From Chryseomonas sp014190935 (GTDB lineage Bacteria; Pseudomonadota; Gammaproteobacteria; Pseudomonadales; Pseudomonadaceae): a stretch of 64,000 bases of DNA. Below the pieces are notes generated by a model. The model did no database searches. It saw nothing but the letters and a program-made list of their open reading frames with translations, and was not told the origin of the DNA. Positions 44,708 to 54,498 of this stretch are shown here, piece by piece. The number at the start of each line of letters is the position of its first letter. Position 1 is the stretch's first letter. The stretch lies in assembly GCF_014190935.1 (NCBI RefSeq), contig NZ_JACHVV010000004.1:310001-374000 (forward strand), read 5' to 3'. The translations under genes and the position numbers were made by a program.

Positions 44708-47700
44708 CTAGCTGGAGGCCTGCAGTTCGTGCAGCACGGCGATCAGCGCCTCGAAGCTGACCGGCTTGTTCAGATGCCGGGCGAAACCCGCCGCCCGCGC
44801 CTTGTCGATATCCAGCCGGGTGCCATAGCCGGACAGCGCCACCGCCGGCGTGCCGACATTGCGATCGCCCGCCCGCACCTGGCGCAGGAATTCGTGGCCG
44901 TCCATCTCCGGCATGCCGATATCGGAAAGGATGACGTCGAAGTCGCGTTCCTGGGCCAGCGCCAGGCCGCCCTGGGAGTCGGTCGCGGTGGTGACCCGGA
45001 CGCCCTCCTCTTCGAGCAGCAGTTGCAGGGTCTCGACGATATCGCGGGAATCGTCCACCAGCAGAATCCGCAACCCGGCGATGGACTGGTCATCCGCCCG
45101 CGCCTCGGGCGGATGGCGCCCTTCATCCTCGCACAGGGGCAACCAGACGCTGAAGCGCGCGCCCAGCCCAGGGCCTGCGGAATGGGCCTCGATGCGCCCG
45201 CCATGGGCTTCCACCAGTTGCTTGACCAGCGCCAGCCCGATCCCCAGGCCGTGCTGGGCGCGGGCGGTATATTTCATTTCCGCCTGACCGAACATGTCGA
45301 ACACCCGCGGCAGGAAGTCCGGCGCTATGCCCTGGCCATTGTCGGTGACGTCCAACCGGGCCTCGCCCCCCTCCACCCCCAGACTGATCTCCACCCGGCC
45401 GCCCGCTGGGGTGAACTTGATGGCGTTGTTGAGCAGGTTCCAGACGATCTGGCCAACCCGGGTGACATCCGCCTGGACGTACAGCGGCGCCTCGGGCAGC
45501 CGTGAGCAACTGACCTGCACCTCGCCTGCCAGCGGGCGAATCACCTCGGCGATCTCGCGCAGCTGCTGGGCCAGGTCCAGACTCTGGCGCTCCAGCTTGA
45601 GCTTGCCGGTGCGGACACGCGACAGGTCGAGCAGGTCGTCGATGATCTGCGCCTGGCTGCGCACCGCGCGCTGGATGGCATCGGTGGCACGACGCGCCAG
45701 GGGCACGTCGCGCAGCACCGGTGAACGGGTCAGCAGCTCGCTGTTGAGCTGGATCAGATTGAGCGGGTGCTTGAGCTCATGGGACATGACCGCGAAGAAC
45801 TCGTCCTTGAGCTGCCCCAGGGCGCGCTGCTGGGCCTGATGATTGGCCGTTTCGCTGGCCTGCATATGGTCGGCGGTGGCATCCCGGGCGATTTTAGCGA
45901 ACCCCTGGCCACCGGAGACGCTGCTCATGCGACTGAGCACCCCAGCGCAGTAAAGTCGGCTGCCGTCCTTGCGTCTCAGCCAGCGTTCGTCCTGAGCGGC
46001 GCCCAACTCCCGGGCCTGACGCATCTCGGCTTCCGGCACCTGGGCCGCGATGTCTTCTGGGGTGAAGATCAGCCCTACCGGCTGGCCCAGGGCCTCGCGC
46101 TCGCTGTAGCCGAATAGCCGGGTGGCGCCCCCATTCCAGCTGTCGATGATGCCAGCGGCGTCCAGGGTGACGATGGCGTAATCCTGAATGGTCTGAGCCA
46201 CCAGACGCATGTTTTCCTCGCCAGCGCGGGCACGATCCTGGGCCAGGCGTCGCTCGGTGATGTCGATGAAGGTCAGCACCGCGCCTTCGATGCGGTCTTC
46301 GGCGGTGCGATAAGGCAGCAGCCGCGCCAGATACCAGCGCTCGTCGTGGCTGCGGACTTCCCGCTCGATCTGTCCAAGAGATTCGAACACCTGATTAGCG
46401 TCGGTGGCCAGTTCGGGGTAGTCCAGCCGATTGGTGATATCGAGCAGCGAGCGGCCGGTATCGCTGACGATGATGTTGAAGATGCTGGCGGCGCGCGGGG
46501 TGAATCTCTTGATGCGCATACCGCGGTCGACGAACACCGTGGCGATGTCGGTGGAGGTGATGAGGTTCTGCAGATCGTCGTTGATCTTGCCGGTTTCCTC
46601 GATCTTGGACTTGAGCTCGTAGTTGACGGTGATCAGTTCTTCGTTGATCGACTGCAACTCTTCCTTGCTGGTCTCCAGTTCCTCGGTGGCCGAGCGCAAC
46701 TCCTCGTTGATCGCCTGCAATTCCTCGTTGGAGGCCTTGAGCTCCTCGGTGGAGGTCTCGGATTGCTCGATGGTCAGTTGCAGTTGTTCCTTGGTGCGCT
46801 GCAGTTCGGCTTCCAGCTGGGTGAGGACGCTGTCCTTGGCCTCGGTGTGATCGCTGGTGGAGTCGGTGCTCATGACGTCTTCGACTTCGTCGAAGAGCAC
46901 CAGCATGTAGTCGGTGCTGGTGTCGCTGTCACGGAACGGCCGCACCACCATGTTGATGTAGTAGCTGCGGTCGTCGCGCTGGATGTGCACGCGGCGCGCC
47001 TCGACGCTCTTGTTGCTCTGTAGCGCCTGGAACAGCGCGGTGCGCAGCTCCAGGCGCAACTCCTCCAGCACCAGCGCCGGCAGGTTGTAGCTGGGCTCAC
47101 CACCGACATAGCGCAGGAAGCGTCCGGCCCGCTCGGACAGGTGCACAATGTTGGATTCGCGGTCGACGATGATGCTCGGCGGCGCGTACTGCTCCAGCAC
47201 CCGCTGATGCACCTCGGCAAAGGACACCTTCTTGCGCCGACCGACCTGGTGCGGCGGCAGGCGCACGCTCTGGATACCTGGGTTGAGGTTGAGCAGCGGC
47301 GTTGGCCGTATCACGCTGGTGGTGTGCTTCGCCCGGTAGATACGGTTCTTCTTGTCGACGGTAGCGAACAGATTGCTCTGCACATCGGCCGATTCGGAAC
47401 TGCCGAGGAACAGATAGCCCCCCGGCTTGAGGGCGAAATGGAAGGTGTGCAGGATCTCGGCCTGCACCTCGCGATCCAGGTAGATCAGCAGGTTGCGGCA
47501 ACTGATGAGGTCGAGACGCGAGAACGGCGGATCGCTGAGCAGGTTGTGCTGGGCGAACAGCACCTTCTCGCGCAGCTCCTTTTTCACCCGGTACTGATTC
47601 TGCTCCTTGAGCAGGTGCTGGCGCAGGCGCGCGGGCGCGACGTCGGTGACGATGGAACCGGGATAGACACCATGGCGGGCCACCGCCAGGGCATGCTCAT

Positions 47701-48826
47701 CGAGATCGGTGGCGAACACCTGTAGCCGCGCGGCGGACTGGCGCAATTCGGCCTGCTCGGTCAGCAGCATGGCCAGCGAATAGGCCTCTTCGCCACTGGA
47801 GCAGGCGGCGCTCCAGACACGTAATTCCTGGTCGTCCTCGGCGCCTTGGAGCTGCTCGAACAACTCCGGCATGACATCGCGCTCCAGGGCCTCGAAGGCC
47901 TCGCGATCGCGGAAGAAGTTGGTCACGCCGATGAGCATGTCCTTGAGCAGCGCTGGCGTTTCCTCAGGATGATCGTGGAGAAATCTGGCATAGGTGGGCA
48001 TGTCGGCGATCGCGTTGACCTGCATGCGCCGCTCCACCCGACGCAGCACCGTGGCGGTCTTGTACTGCTTGAAGTTGTGCCCGGTGCGAGTGCGCAGCAG
48101 GGTGAGGATGTCGCGCAGCGCCAGCTGCATGGCCTTGCTGGACGGACCGGGCACCCGGGTTTCGAAGTCCAGCTGGCGCAGTTCGCCCTGGCTCAGGGTA
48201 CTGATGGTGGCGGCCAGTTCCAGCAGCTTTTGCGGGATCTCCACCACGGGCAGGATGAAATCCACGGCGCCCGCGGCGATGGCGCTGCTGGGCATGGAAT
48301 CGAATTCGGCGTCTTCCGGCGCCTGGGCCAGGGTCACCCCGCCCTGCTCCTTGACCCGCCCCAGGCCCACGGCACCATCGGCACCATTCCCCGAGAGGAC
48401 GATGGCCACGGCATGAGTCCTGTGCACATCGGCCAGGGTGCGAAAGAACAGGTCCACCGCCACATGATCGCCCTGAGGGCGTTCCGACGGACTCAGACGC
48501 AGATAGCCATCGTTCATGGCCAGGTCATGGCCTGGCGGAATCACATAGATGTGCTCGGCCTGGATGGGCACCGGCTGGGTGACCTGCTGCACTGGCAACC
48601 GGGTGGCGCGCTGCAGGATCTGGTCCAGCGTGCTCTGGTGTTCCCGCGACAGGTGCATTACCACCACGAAGGCCATGCCACAGTCGGCCGGCAGGGCCTC
48701 GAAGAAGCGCAGCAGTGCCTGGATACCCCCGGCGGAAGCCCCGATCCCCACCACCGGAAACGGCAGATCACTAGGGGTCAGGTGCTTGGAGTTGTTGGGT
48801 CTGGCCACGTCCACCTGTTTGCTCAT
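44708..48826 (-). CDS. CheB-CheR-PAS-histidine kinase-receiver fusion
   Basis: A 1372-residue multidomain signalling protein. Order: CheB methylesterase (about 20-210; GIGASAGGIQ with the catalytic Ser, and LSGNGADGAVGL), CheR methyltransferase (about 235-500; LLRTRTGHNFKQYK and LDLISCRNLLIYLD), a long coiled coil (about 650-745, TSTEELKASNEELQAINEEL), two PAS domains (about 750-1000), HisKA (AVMSHELKHPLNLIQ), HATPase (NLLNNAIKFTPAGG) and a C-terminal receiver (VILSDIGMPEMDG). The CheB part has no receiver of its own. Proteins of this plan are known in proteobacteria; their methylation targets are mostly unknown. Soluble. Nearest chemoreceptor is 9.5 kb away. Confidence 0.94.
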   Translation of the reverse strand: MSKQVDVARPNNSKHLTPSDLPFPVVGIGASAGGIQALLRFFEALPADCGMAFVVVMHLSREHQSTLDQILQRATRLPVQQVTQPVPIQAEHIYVIPPGHDLAMNDGYLRLSPSERPQGDHVAVDLFFRTLADVHRTHAVAIVLSGNGADGAVGLGRVKEQGGVTLAQAPEDAEFDSMPSSAIAAGAVDFILPVVEIPQKLLELAATISTLSQGELRQLDFETRVPGPSSKAMQLALRDILTLLRTRTGHNFKQYKTATVLRRVERRMQVNAIADMPTYARFLHDHPEETPALLKDMLIGVTNFFRDREAFEALERDVMPELFEQLQGAEDDQELRVWSAACSSGEEAYSLAMLLTEQAELRQSAARLQVFATDLDEHALAVARHGVYPGSIVTDVAPARLRQHLLKEQNQYRVKKELREKVLFAQHNLLSDPPFSRLDLISCRNLLIYLDREVQAEILHTFHFALKPGGYLFLGSSESADVQSNLFATVDKKNRIYRAKHTTSVIRPTPLLNLNPGIQSVRLPPHQVGRRKKVSFAEVHQRVLEQYAPPSIIVDRESNIVHLSERAGRFLRYVGGEPSYNLPALVLEELRLELRTALFQALQSNKSVEARRVHIQRDDRSYYINMVVRPFRDSDTSTDYMLVLFDEVEDVMSTDSTSDHTEAKDSVLTQLEAELQRTKEQLQLTIEQSETSTEELKASNEELQAINEELRSATEELETSKEELQSINEELITVNYELKSKIEETGKINDDLQNLITSTDIATVFVDRGMRIKRFTPRAASIFNIIVSDTGRSLLDITNRLDYPELATDANQVFESLGQIEREVRSHDERWYLARLLPYRTAEDRIEGAVLTFIDITERRLAQDRARAGEENMRLVAQTIQDYAIVTLDAAGIIDSWNGGATRLFGYSEREALGQPVGLIFTPEDIAAQVPEAEMRQARELGAAQDERWLRRKDGSRLYCAGVLSRMSSVSGGQGFAKIARDATADHMQASETANHQAQQRALGQLKDEFFAVMSHELKHPLNLIQLNSELLTRSPVLRDVPLARRATDAIQRAVRSQAQIIDDLLDLSRVRTGKLKLERQSLDLAQQLREIAEVIRPLAGEVQVSCSRLPEAPLYVQADVTRVGQIVWNLLNNAIKFTPAGGRVEISLGVEGGEARLDVTDNGQGIAPDFLPRVFDMFGQAEMKYTARAQHGLGIGLALVKQLVEAHGGRIEAHSAGPGLGARFSVWLPLCEDEGRHPPEARADDQSIAGLRILLVDDSRDIVETLQLLLEEEGVRVTTATDSQGGLALAQERDFDVILSDIGMPEMDGHEFLRQVRAGDRNVGTPAVALSGYGTRLDIDKARAAGFARHLNKPVSFEALIAVLHELQASS

Positions 48827-49122
48827 CTATCCGCCGTCTGAAAATCCGCAAAAATCGTGATCGCCGCGTCAGCACCGATTCCGCCAGGCCATCCGCCTTT
48901 TCGCGCGGAAGAGGCCTGCCGCCGGCCTGAGTATAACGAGCGCACGCCAGGAGGGCCGGCCTCATCCTGTCGCAGGAGGACGTAAATCGGGAAGGTACCG
49001 CCTAAATGGGACTGGCGAGTGCAGGGCAAGTGCGAGCGAAGCGCGGGAAAGCCTGGGGCGAGAGGAGGTTCTGGGGGTGGGTGGAAAGGCACCGCGCCGA
49101 ACCCTCTGCACGCACCGAACCA

Positions 49123-49297
49123 CCCCCTCTCCCGCCTGCGGGAGAGGGTTGGGGTGAGGGTGTTCCCGGCCACGCGAGTGGCCATATCAGGAAGCACGCG
49201 TGGATGAGGCTGCGCCGTCATCCACCCTACGCCGAACGTACCATCCACGCCGATCCGCCCCCTCTCCCGCCTGCGGGAGAGGGCTGGGGTGAGGGTG
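49123..49297. repeat. Palindromic repeats between CheB-CheR gene and nucleotidyltransferase
   Basis: In the 513-bp gap 48827-49339 there are two inverted A units in a distinct form (CCCTCTCCCGCCTGCGGGAG plus AGGG, at 49123 and 49258) flanking an inverted C unit (49199-49231) whose stem is GTGGATGA/TCATCCAC. Sequence after the two A units is also shared (CCCGGC ... GCGAGTGGCC against CCCGGC ... GCAAGTGGCC), so about 135 bp were duplicated. The rest of the gap, next to the CheB-CheR start, has no recognised feature. Confidence 0.8.
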
Positions 49298-49339
49298 CTC
49301 CCGGCTGCGCAAGTGGCCCTGCCAGCAATCACGCTGGTA

Positions 49340-50128
49340 CTAAGGTTCCGGTGACCCTGCCTGTTGGGCGAACCAGCCAAGGAAGGCGGCCAGTCGCTGG
49401 CGGAATTCGACAGCGCCCGCCTGAGGTCGCAGGGCTTCGGTGTAGAAGAACTCGATTACGACCCCTTGCTCGGGATACAGCCGCAAGGCCCGCGCCCGAT
49501 GCTCTTCCAGGGTCCAAGGCCAGTCGGTCTCATCAGGCCGACGCAGCGCCAGAAGCGCGCGCAGCAGCCGCCGCGCCGCCTCTCGTTGTAGGCGCAAACG
49601 CTCGGCGGGCAGCGTGCACGTGTCCAGGGTGTGCAGATACCCTTCCAGCTCAGGTACCACCGCACCATTCACCGCTTGAGCGATGGCAGCACTCGGCTTG
49701 AAAGGGGCAAGACGCCGCGCCAGATCCTCGCCCCATAGCCAGCGACAATGGTGCTTGAGCCAGAACCCCCAACTGAGACGATTGGCGGAGGCCAATGCCT
49801 CGGCTCGGCGCCCGAGATCGAAATCGATCTTGCTGACTTCGGGGTAGCCAAGCTCCAGCGTGCGCCGCAGATGCTCCAGTTCAATCACCCTGGTGCTCGG
49901 GCAGGCGTCGCTCAGGATCAAGGTGAGATCCAGATCCGACTGGCCCGGTCGGGCACGACCCTCCGCCACGCTGCCATAGACATAGAGCGCGACCAGATGA
50001 GTGCCCAGCAAGGATGGCAACTGGTTACGCACGGCGGCCAGCACTGCCTGGTACTCGATCTGGAAGGGCACTTTCGGCAGCTGGCGGATAAAACCCGCCG
50101 CATCCAGTCCGTTGTCAGCGGTGTACAT
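49340..50128 (-). CDS. Nucleotidyltransferase with aminoglycoside adenylyltransferase-like fold
   Basis: A 262-residue protein. The N-terminal Pol-beta-type domain has Gly52-Ser53 in VYGSVAEG and the metal-binding Asp65 and Asp67 in QSDLDLTL, with a third acid in KIDFDLG. The C-terminal half (about 125-255) is helical, as in AadA/LinB-type enzymes. It could transfer AMP to a small molecule or a macromolecule. It is not clearly an aminoglycoside resistance enzyme. Its ATG overlaps the polB stop (TGATG), so it is translated from the polB message. Confidence 0.82.
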   Translation of the reverse strand: MYTADNGLDAAGFIRQLPKVPFQIEYQAVLAAVRNQLPSLLGTHLVALYVYGSVAEGRARPGQSDLDLTLILSDACPSTRVIELEHLRRTLELGYPEVSKIDFDLGRRAEALASANRLSWGFWLKHHCRWLWGEDLARRLAPFKPSAAIAQAVNGAVVPELEGYLHTLDTCTLPAERLRLQREAARRLLRALLALRRPDETDWPWTLEEHRARALRLYPEQGVVIEFFYTEALRPQAGAVEFRQRLAAFLGWFAQQAGSPEP

Positions 50129-52482
50129 CAGAACAACCCCATTTGCTGATCCAGCAGCCGATCGAAGCGGTCGCCGACGAAGGGCAGGATGGCGTCTGCC
50201 ACCGGGGCCAGCTGGCGCTGCACATAGTGGTCGTAATCCGGCGGCGCATGGGGCAGTTCGAGCGGTTCGGCGCCGGCGGTGGTGATCAGGTAGCTGATCC
50301 AGCCGCCGCGGCGAAAGCGGCTGCGGCGGCCCAGCCGGGCGCCTTCCGCCTCCAGCAGGCGCGCCGCGCGGACCTGGGGCGAGAGATTGCTCTGGTACTC
50401 ATCCAGCGGCCGGCGCAGGCGCTTGCGATAGACCAGCAGGTCGTCGAATTCGCCCGCGCGGGTACGGGCGACGAAGTCGCGCACATAGTCCTGGTGGGGC
50501 TCGCCGGTGAAGATGCGCAGGTACAGTTCGCGCTGGAAGCGCTGGGCCAGCGGCGACCAGTCGCTGCGCACCGTCTCCAGCCCCTTGAACACCAGCTCCG
50601 GCTGGCCATCGGCACCAGGTCGCAGCCCGGCGTATCTCTTCTTGCTGCCCTCTTCCGCGCCGCGGATGGTGGGCATGAGAAAACGACTGAAGTGGGTCTC
50701 GTATTGCAGCTCCAGGTGGCTTTCCAGTCCCAGCTCGGCCTGCAGTTGCTCACGCCAGTGGGCGTTGACCGCCGCCACCAAGTCGCGACCGATGCGCTCG
50801 GCCTCGGCCTCTTCGTGAGCGCGCCCGAGCCAGACGAAGGTGGAATCGGTGTCGCCATAGATCACCCGATGGCCACGGGCCTCGATCAGCTCGCGGGTCT
50901 GGTGCATCACCGCGTGGCCGCGCAGGGTGATGGACGAGGCCAGGCGGTGATCGAAGAAACGGCAGTGCGGGGTGCCCAGCACGCCATAGAAGCTGTTCAT
51001 GATGATCTTCAGCGCCTGGGCCAGGGGCGCGTTGCCGGCACGCTTGGCCGCGTCGCGCCCTTCCCAGACCCGCGCCACCATCTCCGGCAGGCAGTGCCGG
51101 GTGCGATGGAAACGCGCGCCACGAAAGCCCGGCACCGTCTCGGCCTCGGGTAGCGCCAGGCCCTCCACCAGGCCCACCGGATCGATGAGAAAGGTGCGGA
51201 TCAGCGAGGGATAGAGGCTCTTGTAGTCCAGCACCAGCACCGAGTCGTAGAGCCCGGGCCGGGAATCCATGACGAAGCCGCCGGGGCTCGCCTCGGGCGG
51301 CTGGGCGCCGAGATTGGGCGCGACGAAGCCCTGGCGGTGCATCAGCGGCAGATAGAGGTGGTAGAAGGCGGCGATGGAGGCGCCGTGACGCTCCAGCGGC
51401 AGACCGGTGACGCTGGCGCGTTCCAGCAGGAAGCGCAGCAGCCCGGTCTTGGCGAAGATCCGCGTGACCAGTTCGCAATCCACCAGGTTGTAGCGCGCCA
51501 GGGCGCTCTTCTCGCCGGCGAACATGCGGTTGATCGAGGCCATGCGGTCGTGGGGATTGTCGATGGCCTTGCCCTCGCCCAGCAGGGTGCGGCTGACGTT
51601 CTCCAGGCTGTAGGAGGGAAACACCCAGGTCGCCGACTTAAGCGCCTCCACCCCGTCGATGATCGGCCGTCCGGCCAGCAGGGCGTGGAAGGGCCGGCCC
51701 TGGCCACCGGGTTCGTAGCGATCGTCCTCGACGGCGCCACGGCCCAGGTGCAGCGGCACACCCAGCTTGCGCGCGTGCTCATGGAGCACGCGGATGTCGA
51801 ATTGCAGCACGCTCCAGCCGATGATGACGTCGGGATCGTGGCGCGCCATCCAGGCGTTGAGGCGTTCGAGCAGGGTAGCGCGGTCGGCGACGTATTCCAG
51901 GTCGAAGTCCACCACGGCGTCTTCCCCGGTCGGCGGGCCGAGCATGTACACCTGGCGCTGGCCGCAGCCGTGCAGGCCGATGCTGTAGAGCTCGCCGCGC
52001 TCGCTGGTCTCGATGTCCAGCGACAGGGTGCGCAGCGAGGGGCGATAGTCGGGATCCGGCCGCAAGGGCGCGCCGTCGGCGGTGGGCAGTGTCACCGGCG
52101 CGGTGATGAAGCGCTCCATGAGAAAGCGATCCGCCGGGGCGATGTCCGTCTCGTAGACGTCGATGCCGGCGGCGGGGAGGCGCTGCTCCAGTTCGCGCAG
52201 GGTGCGATAGCGCGGCGCATAGAGCCCCAGGACGGGGCGCCGCTGGAAGTCCTGCAGCGCCAGCTCGCGGATCTCCACCCCGGCCGGCAGCAGGCGCTCG
52301 ATGTCCGCCCGTCGCGCGGCCGGGGCGAAGGCCACCGCCTGCTGCGCCGGCACCCGCAACTGGTGCGGACCGCTGTCGGTGGCGAACCAGAACACCAGCT
52401 CCATCCCGGTGGAAGTCTCGCGCCAAAGGCGTGTCAGCAAGAAACCCTGGACGGCGGCCAAAGCGGTGGCGCTCCTCGACAT
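50128..52482 (-). CDS. polB: DNA polymerase II
   Basis: A 784-residue B-family polymerase, essentially the length of E. coli Pol II and colinear with it. The 3'-5' exonuclease domain has SLDIETSERG; polymerase motifs are DYKSLYPSLI (A), KIIMNSFYGVLG (B) and YGDTDSTF (C); the protein ends QMGLF. It takes part in translesion synthesis and restart. The start at 52482 (MSRSATALAAVQ) fits the family; ATG 52497 is also possible, and the longer open frame has arginine-rich nonsense. No LexA-type site was seen upstream. It overlaps the downstream nucleotidyltransferase gene and is divergent from an exonuclease gene. Confidence 0.96.
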   Translation of the reverse strand: MSRSATALAAVQGFLLTRLWRETSTGMELVFWFATDSGPHQLRVPAQQAVAFAPAARRADIERLLPAGVEIRELALQDFQRRPVLGLYAPRYRTLRELEQRLPAAGIDVYETDIAPADRFLMERFITAPVTLPTADGAPLRPDPDYRPSLRTLSLDIETSERGELYSIGLHGCGQRQVYMLGPPTGEDAVVDFDLEYVADRATLLERLNAWMARHDPDVIIGWSVLQFDIRVLHEHARKLGVPLHLGRGAVEDDRYEPGGQGRPFHALLAGRPIIDGVEALKSATWVFPSYSLENVSRTLLGEGKAIDNPHDRMASINRMFAGEKSALARYNLVDCELVTRIFAKTGLLRFLLERASVTGLPLERHGASIAAFYHLYLPLMHRQGFVAPNLGAQPPEASPGGFVMDSRPGLYDSVLVLDYKSLYPSLIRTFLIDPVGLVEGLALPEAETVPGFRGARFHRTRHCLPEMVARVWEGRDAAKRAGNAPLAQALKIIMNSFYGVLGTPHCRFFDHRLASSITLRGHAVMHQTRELIEARGHRVIYGDTDSTFVWLGRAHEEAEAERIGRDLVAAVNAHWREQLQAELGLESHLELQYETHFSRFLMPTIRGAEEGSKKRYAGLRPGADGQPELVFKGLETVRSDWSPLAQRFQRELYLRIFTGEPHQDYVRDFVARTRAGEFDDLLVYRKRLRRPLDEYQSNLSPQVRAARLLEAEGARLGRRSRFRRGGWISYLITTAGAEPLELPHAPPDYDHYVQRQLAPVADAILPFVGDRFDRLLDQQMGLF

Positions 52483-52670
52483 GGATGAAGAGCCCATTCT
52501 CGCAAGGCCGGCCGGTACAGGCGACCTCGACGCGCCAGGTGGTCCGCTCGTCGCCCCCGCCGAATGGCCTGTGTCCTGTGGCGATGATCTTGCATCGAAT
52601 GCCCACACCCGTCGTAGAGCCGACTGTTCGGTTCCTGGGCGCACCCTAGTTTTCAGCTGTCAGGCCGTGT

Positions 52671-53363
52671 ATGAATCCGTTGTCGTCGTCGTTTTCCAGC
52701 GCTGTCCCACCCCGCTACAACGCCCAGCAAGCACGGGTGCGCGAGCAGGCGCGTCGCTGGCTGGAGCAGGACGTCCTGGTGCTGGATACCGAGGCGACCG
52801 GTCTGGGCGAGGATGCCCAGCTGATCGAGGTGGCGGTCATGACCCTCAGCGGCCGGGTGCTGCTCGATACCCTGGTCCGCCCAGGCATCGCCGTACCCCG
52901 CGAGGCAACGCTGATCCACGGCCTGACCGATGCCCACCTGGCCCAGGCGCCACGCTTTCCCGAGGTGTTCGCCACCCTCTGGCCGCTGCTGCGGGGCCGC
53001 ACCGTGCTGGCCTACGGCATGGCCTTCGACTACCGCCTGCTGGCGCACAATGCCCGCCTCCACGGCCAGGCCCTGCCGCCGGAACTGGAACGGGAGACGC
53101 CACCGGTGCAACTGGTGGATGGCACCCGCCTGCACTGCCTGATGCAGCTCTATGCGCACTTCTGGCAGGAGCCCAGTCTGGACAGCCGCAGCCAGGACGG
53201 CTGGCGCCGCAAGTCCCTGGCCATGGCCGCCCGCCAGCAAGGCGTCGCCGTGCAGGAAACCCATCGCGCCCTGCCCGATTGCCGACTCAAGGCCGCCCTG
53301 GTGCAGGCGCTGGGCGACGAGGCGCCGGCTACCTGGAGCGGACTGCAGGCCCTGGCGGGCTAG
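52671..53363 (+). CDS. DEDDh 3'-5' exonuclease (DnaQ-like)
   Basis: A 230-residue exonuclease: Asp39 and Glu41 in VLDTEATGLG (ExoI), Asp in YGMAFDYRLL (ExoII) and HRALPDCRL with the His-x4-Asp of ExoIII. It is a stand-alone RNase T/DnaQ-type nuclease with no polymerase part. Starting point 52671 gives a 35-residue polar N-terminus. It is divergent from polB with 188 bp between, so the two may share control. Confidence 0.87.
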   Translation: MNPLSSSFSSAVPPRYNAQQARVREQARRWLEQDVLVLDTEATGLGEDAQLIEVAVMTLSGRVLLDTLVRPGIAVPREATLIHGLTDAHLAQAPRFPEVFATLWPLLRGRTVLAYGMAFDYRLLAHNARLHGQALPPELERETPPVQLVDGTRLHCLMQLYAHFWQEPSLDSRSQDGWRRKSLAMAARQQGVAVQETHRALPDCRLKAALVQALGDEAPATWSGLQALAG

Positions 53364-53448
53364 CCGAGCGACAAAGTACCGGCAAGCAGACAGGCTAACT
53401 CCGCGCGGCTTGCCATACTGGAGTCGTCATCCCGTCCGAGGCCCCGCC

Positions 53449-54492
53449 ATGCAAGCCGTCGTCTACGAAGCCTTTTCCGCGCCACCCCGCCTGTGCACGG
53501 TGCCGGACCCCACCCCCGAAGCCCACGGCGTGGTGCTCAGGGTCATGGCCACCGGCGTCTGCCGCAGCGACTGGCACGGCTGGGTCGGCCATGACAGCGA
53601 CATCAGATTGCCCCATGTGCCGGGCCACGAGCTGGCCGGGGTGGTCGAGGCGGTGGGCAGGGACGTGATCCTCTGGCGCGCCGGCGACAGGGTGACGGTG
53701 CCCTTCGTCGGTGGTTGCGGTGCCTGTCCGCAGTGCCATGCCGGTCACCAGCAGGTCTGCGATCACCAGTTCCAGCCCGGCTTCACCCACTGGGGGTCCT
53801 TTGCCCAGTACGTCGGCATCCACCAGGCCGATCTCAATCTGGTCGCCCTGCCCGAGCAACTGGACTTCGCCACCGCGGCCAGCCTGGGCTGCCGCTTCGT
53901 GACGGCCTTTCGCGCGGTGGTCGATCAGGGCCGGGTCAGCGCCGGCCAGTGGGTCGCGGTGCACGGCTGTGGTGGCGTCGGTCTTTCGGCGATCATGATC
54001 GCCCGCGCCCTGGGCGCCCAGGTGGTGGCCATCGACATCACCGCCGACAAGCTGGCGCTGGCGCGTCGGCTTGGCGCGGTGGCGACGATCGATGCCACCC
54101 AGGTGGCCAGCGTGCCCGAAGCGGTGCAGGAACTGACCGGCGGCGGTGCGCACGTCTCCCTCGATGCCCTGGGCCACCCCACCACCTGCTGCAATTCCAT
54201 CGCCTGCCTGCGCAAGCGCGGCAAGCACGTCCAGGTCGGGCTGCTGATGGGTGACCAGGCGACCCCGGCGCTGCCGATGAACCTGGTGATCGCCCGGGAA
54301 CTGGAAATCCTCGGCAGCCACGGCATGCAGGCCCATCGCTACGACGTGCTGATGGCCATGCTGCGCCAGGGCACCCTGGCGCCGGAGAAGCTGATCGGCC
54401 GCGAGATCAGCCTGGCCGAGTCCGGCGCCGCGCTGATGCACATGGACAAGTTCGCAGGCACCGGGGTGACCGTCATCACCCGCTTCGACTAG
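53449..54492 (+). CDS. Zinc-dependent alcohol dehydrogenase (MDR family)
   Basis: A 347-residue zinc MDR enzyme. Catalytic zinc ligands are in GVCRSDWHGW and PGHELAG; the structural zinc is held by four Cys in CGACPQCHAGHQQVC. The coenzyme motif is HGCGGVGLSAIMIA with Asp in VAIDITADK, implying NAD+. It oxidises an alcohol or reduces an aldehyde; substrate unknown. The start ATG at 53449 is in line with family length. Confidence 0.92.
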   Translation: MQAVVYEAFSAPPRLCTVPDPTPEAHGVVLRVMATGVCRSDWHGWVGHDSDIRLPHVPGHELAGVVEAVGRDVILWRAGDRVTVPFVGGCGACPQCHAGHQQVCDHQFQPGFTHWGSFAQYVGIHQADLNLVALPEQLDFATAASLGCRFVTAFRAVVDQGRVSAGQWVAVHGCGGVGLSAIMIARALGAQVVAIDITADKLALARRLGAVATIDATQVASVPEAVQELTGGGAHVSLDALGHPTTCCNSIACLRKRGKHVQVGLLMGDQATPALPMNLVIARELEILGSHGMQAHRYDVLMAMLRQGTLAPEKLIGREISLAESGAALMHMDKFAGTGVTVITRFD

Positions 54493-54498
54493 CCCGGG

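Noticed and set aside
49340..50128. Calling the nucleotidyltransferase an aminoglycoside resistance gene
   Set aside because: Only the general GS...DxD fold is visible and the gene is fixed in a chromosomal polB unit without mobile DNA.
52483..52670. LexA/SOS box in front of polB
   Set aside because: No CTG-N10-CAG with a proper interior is present; the nearest matches lack one arm.
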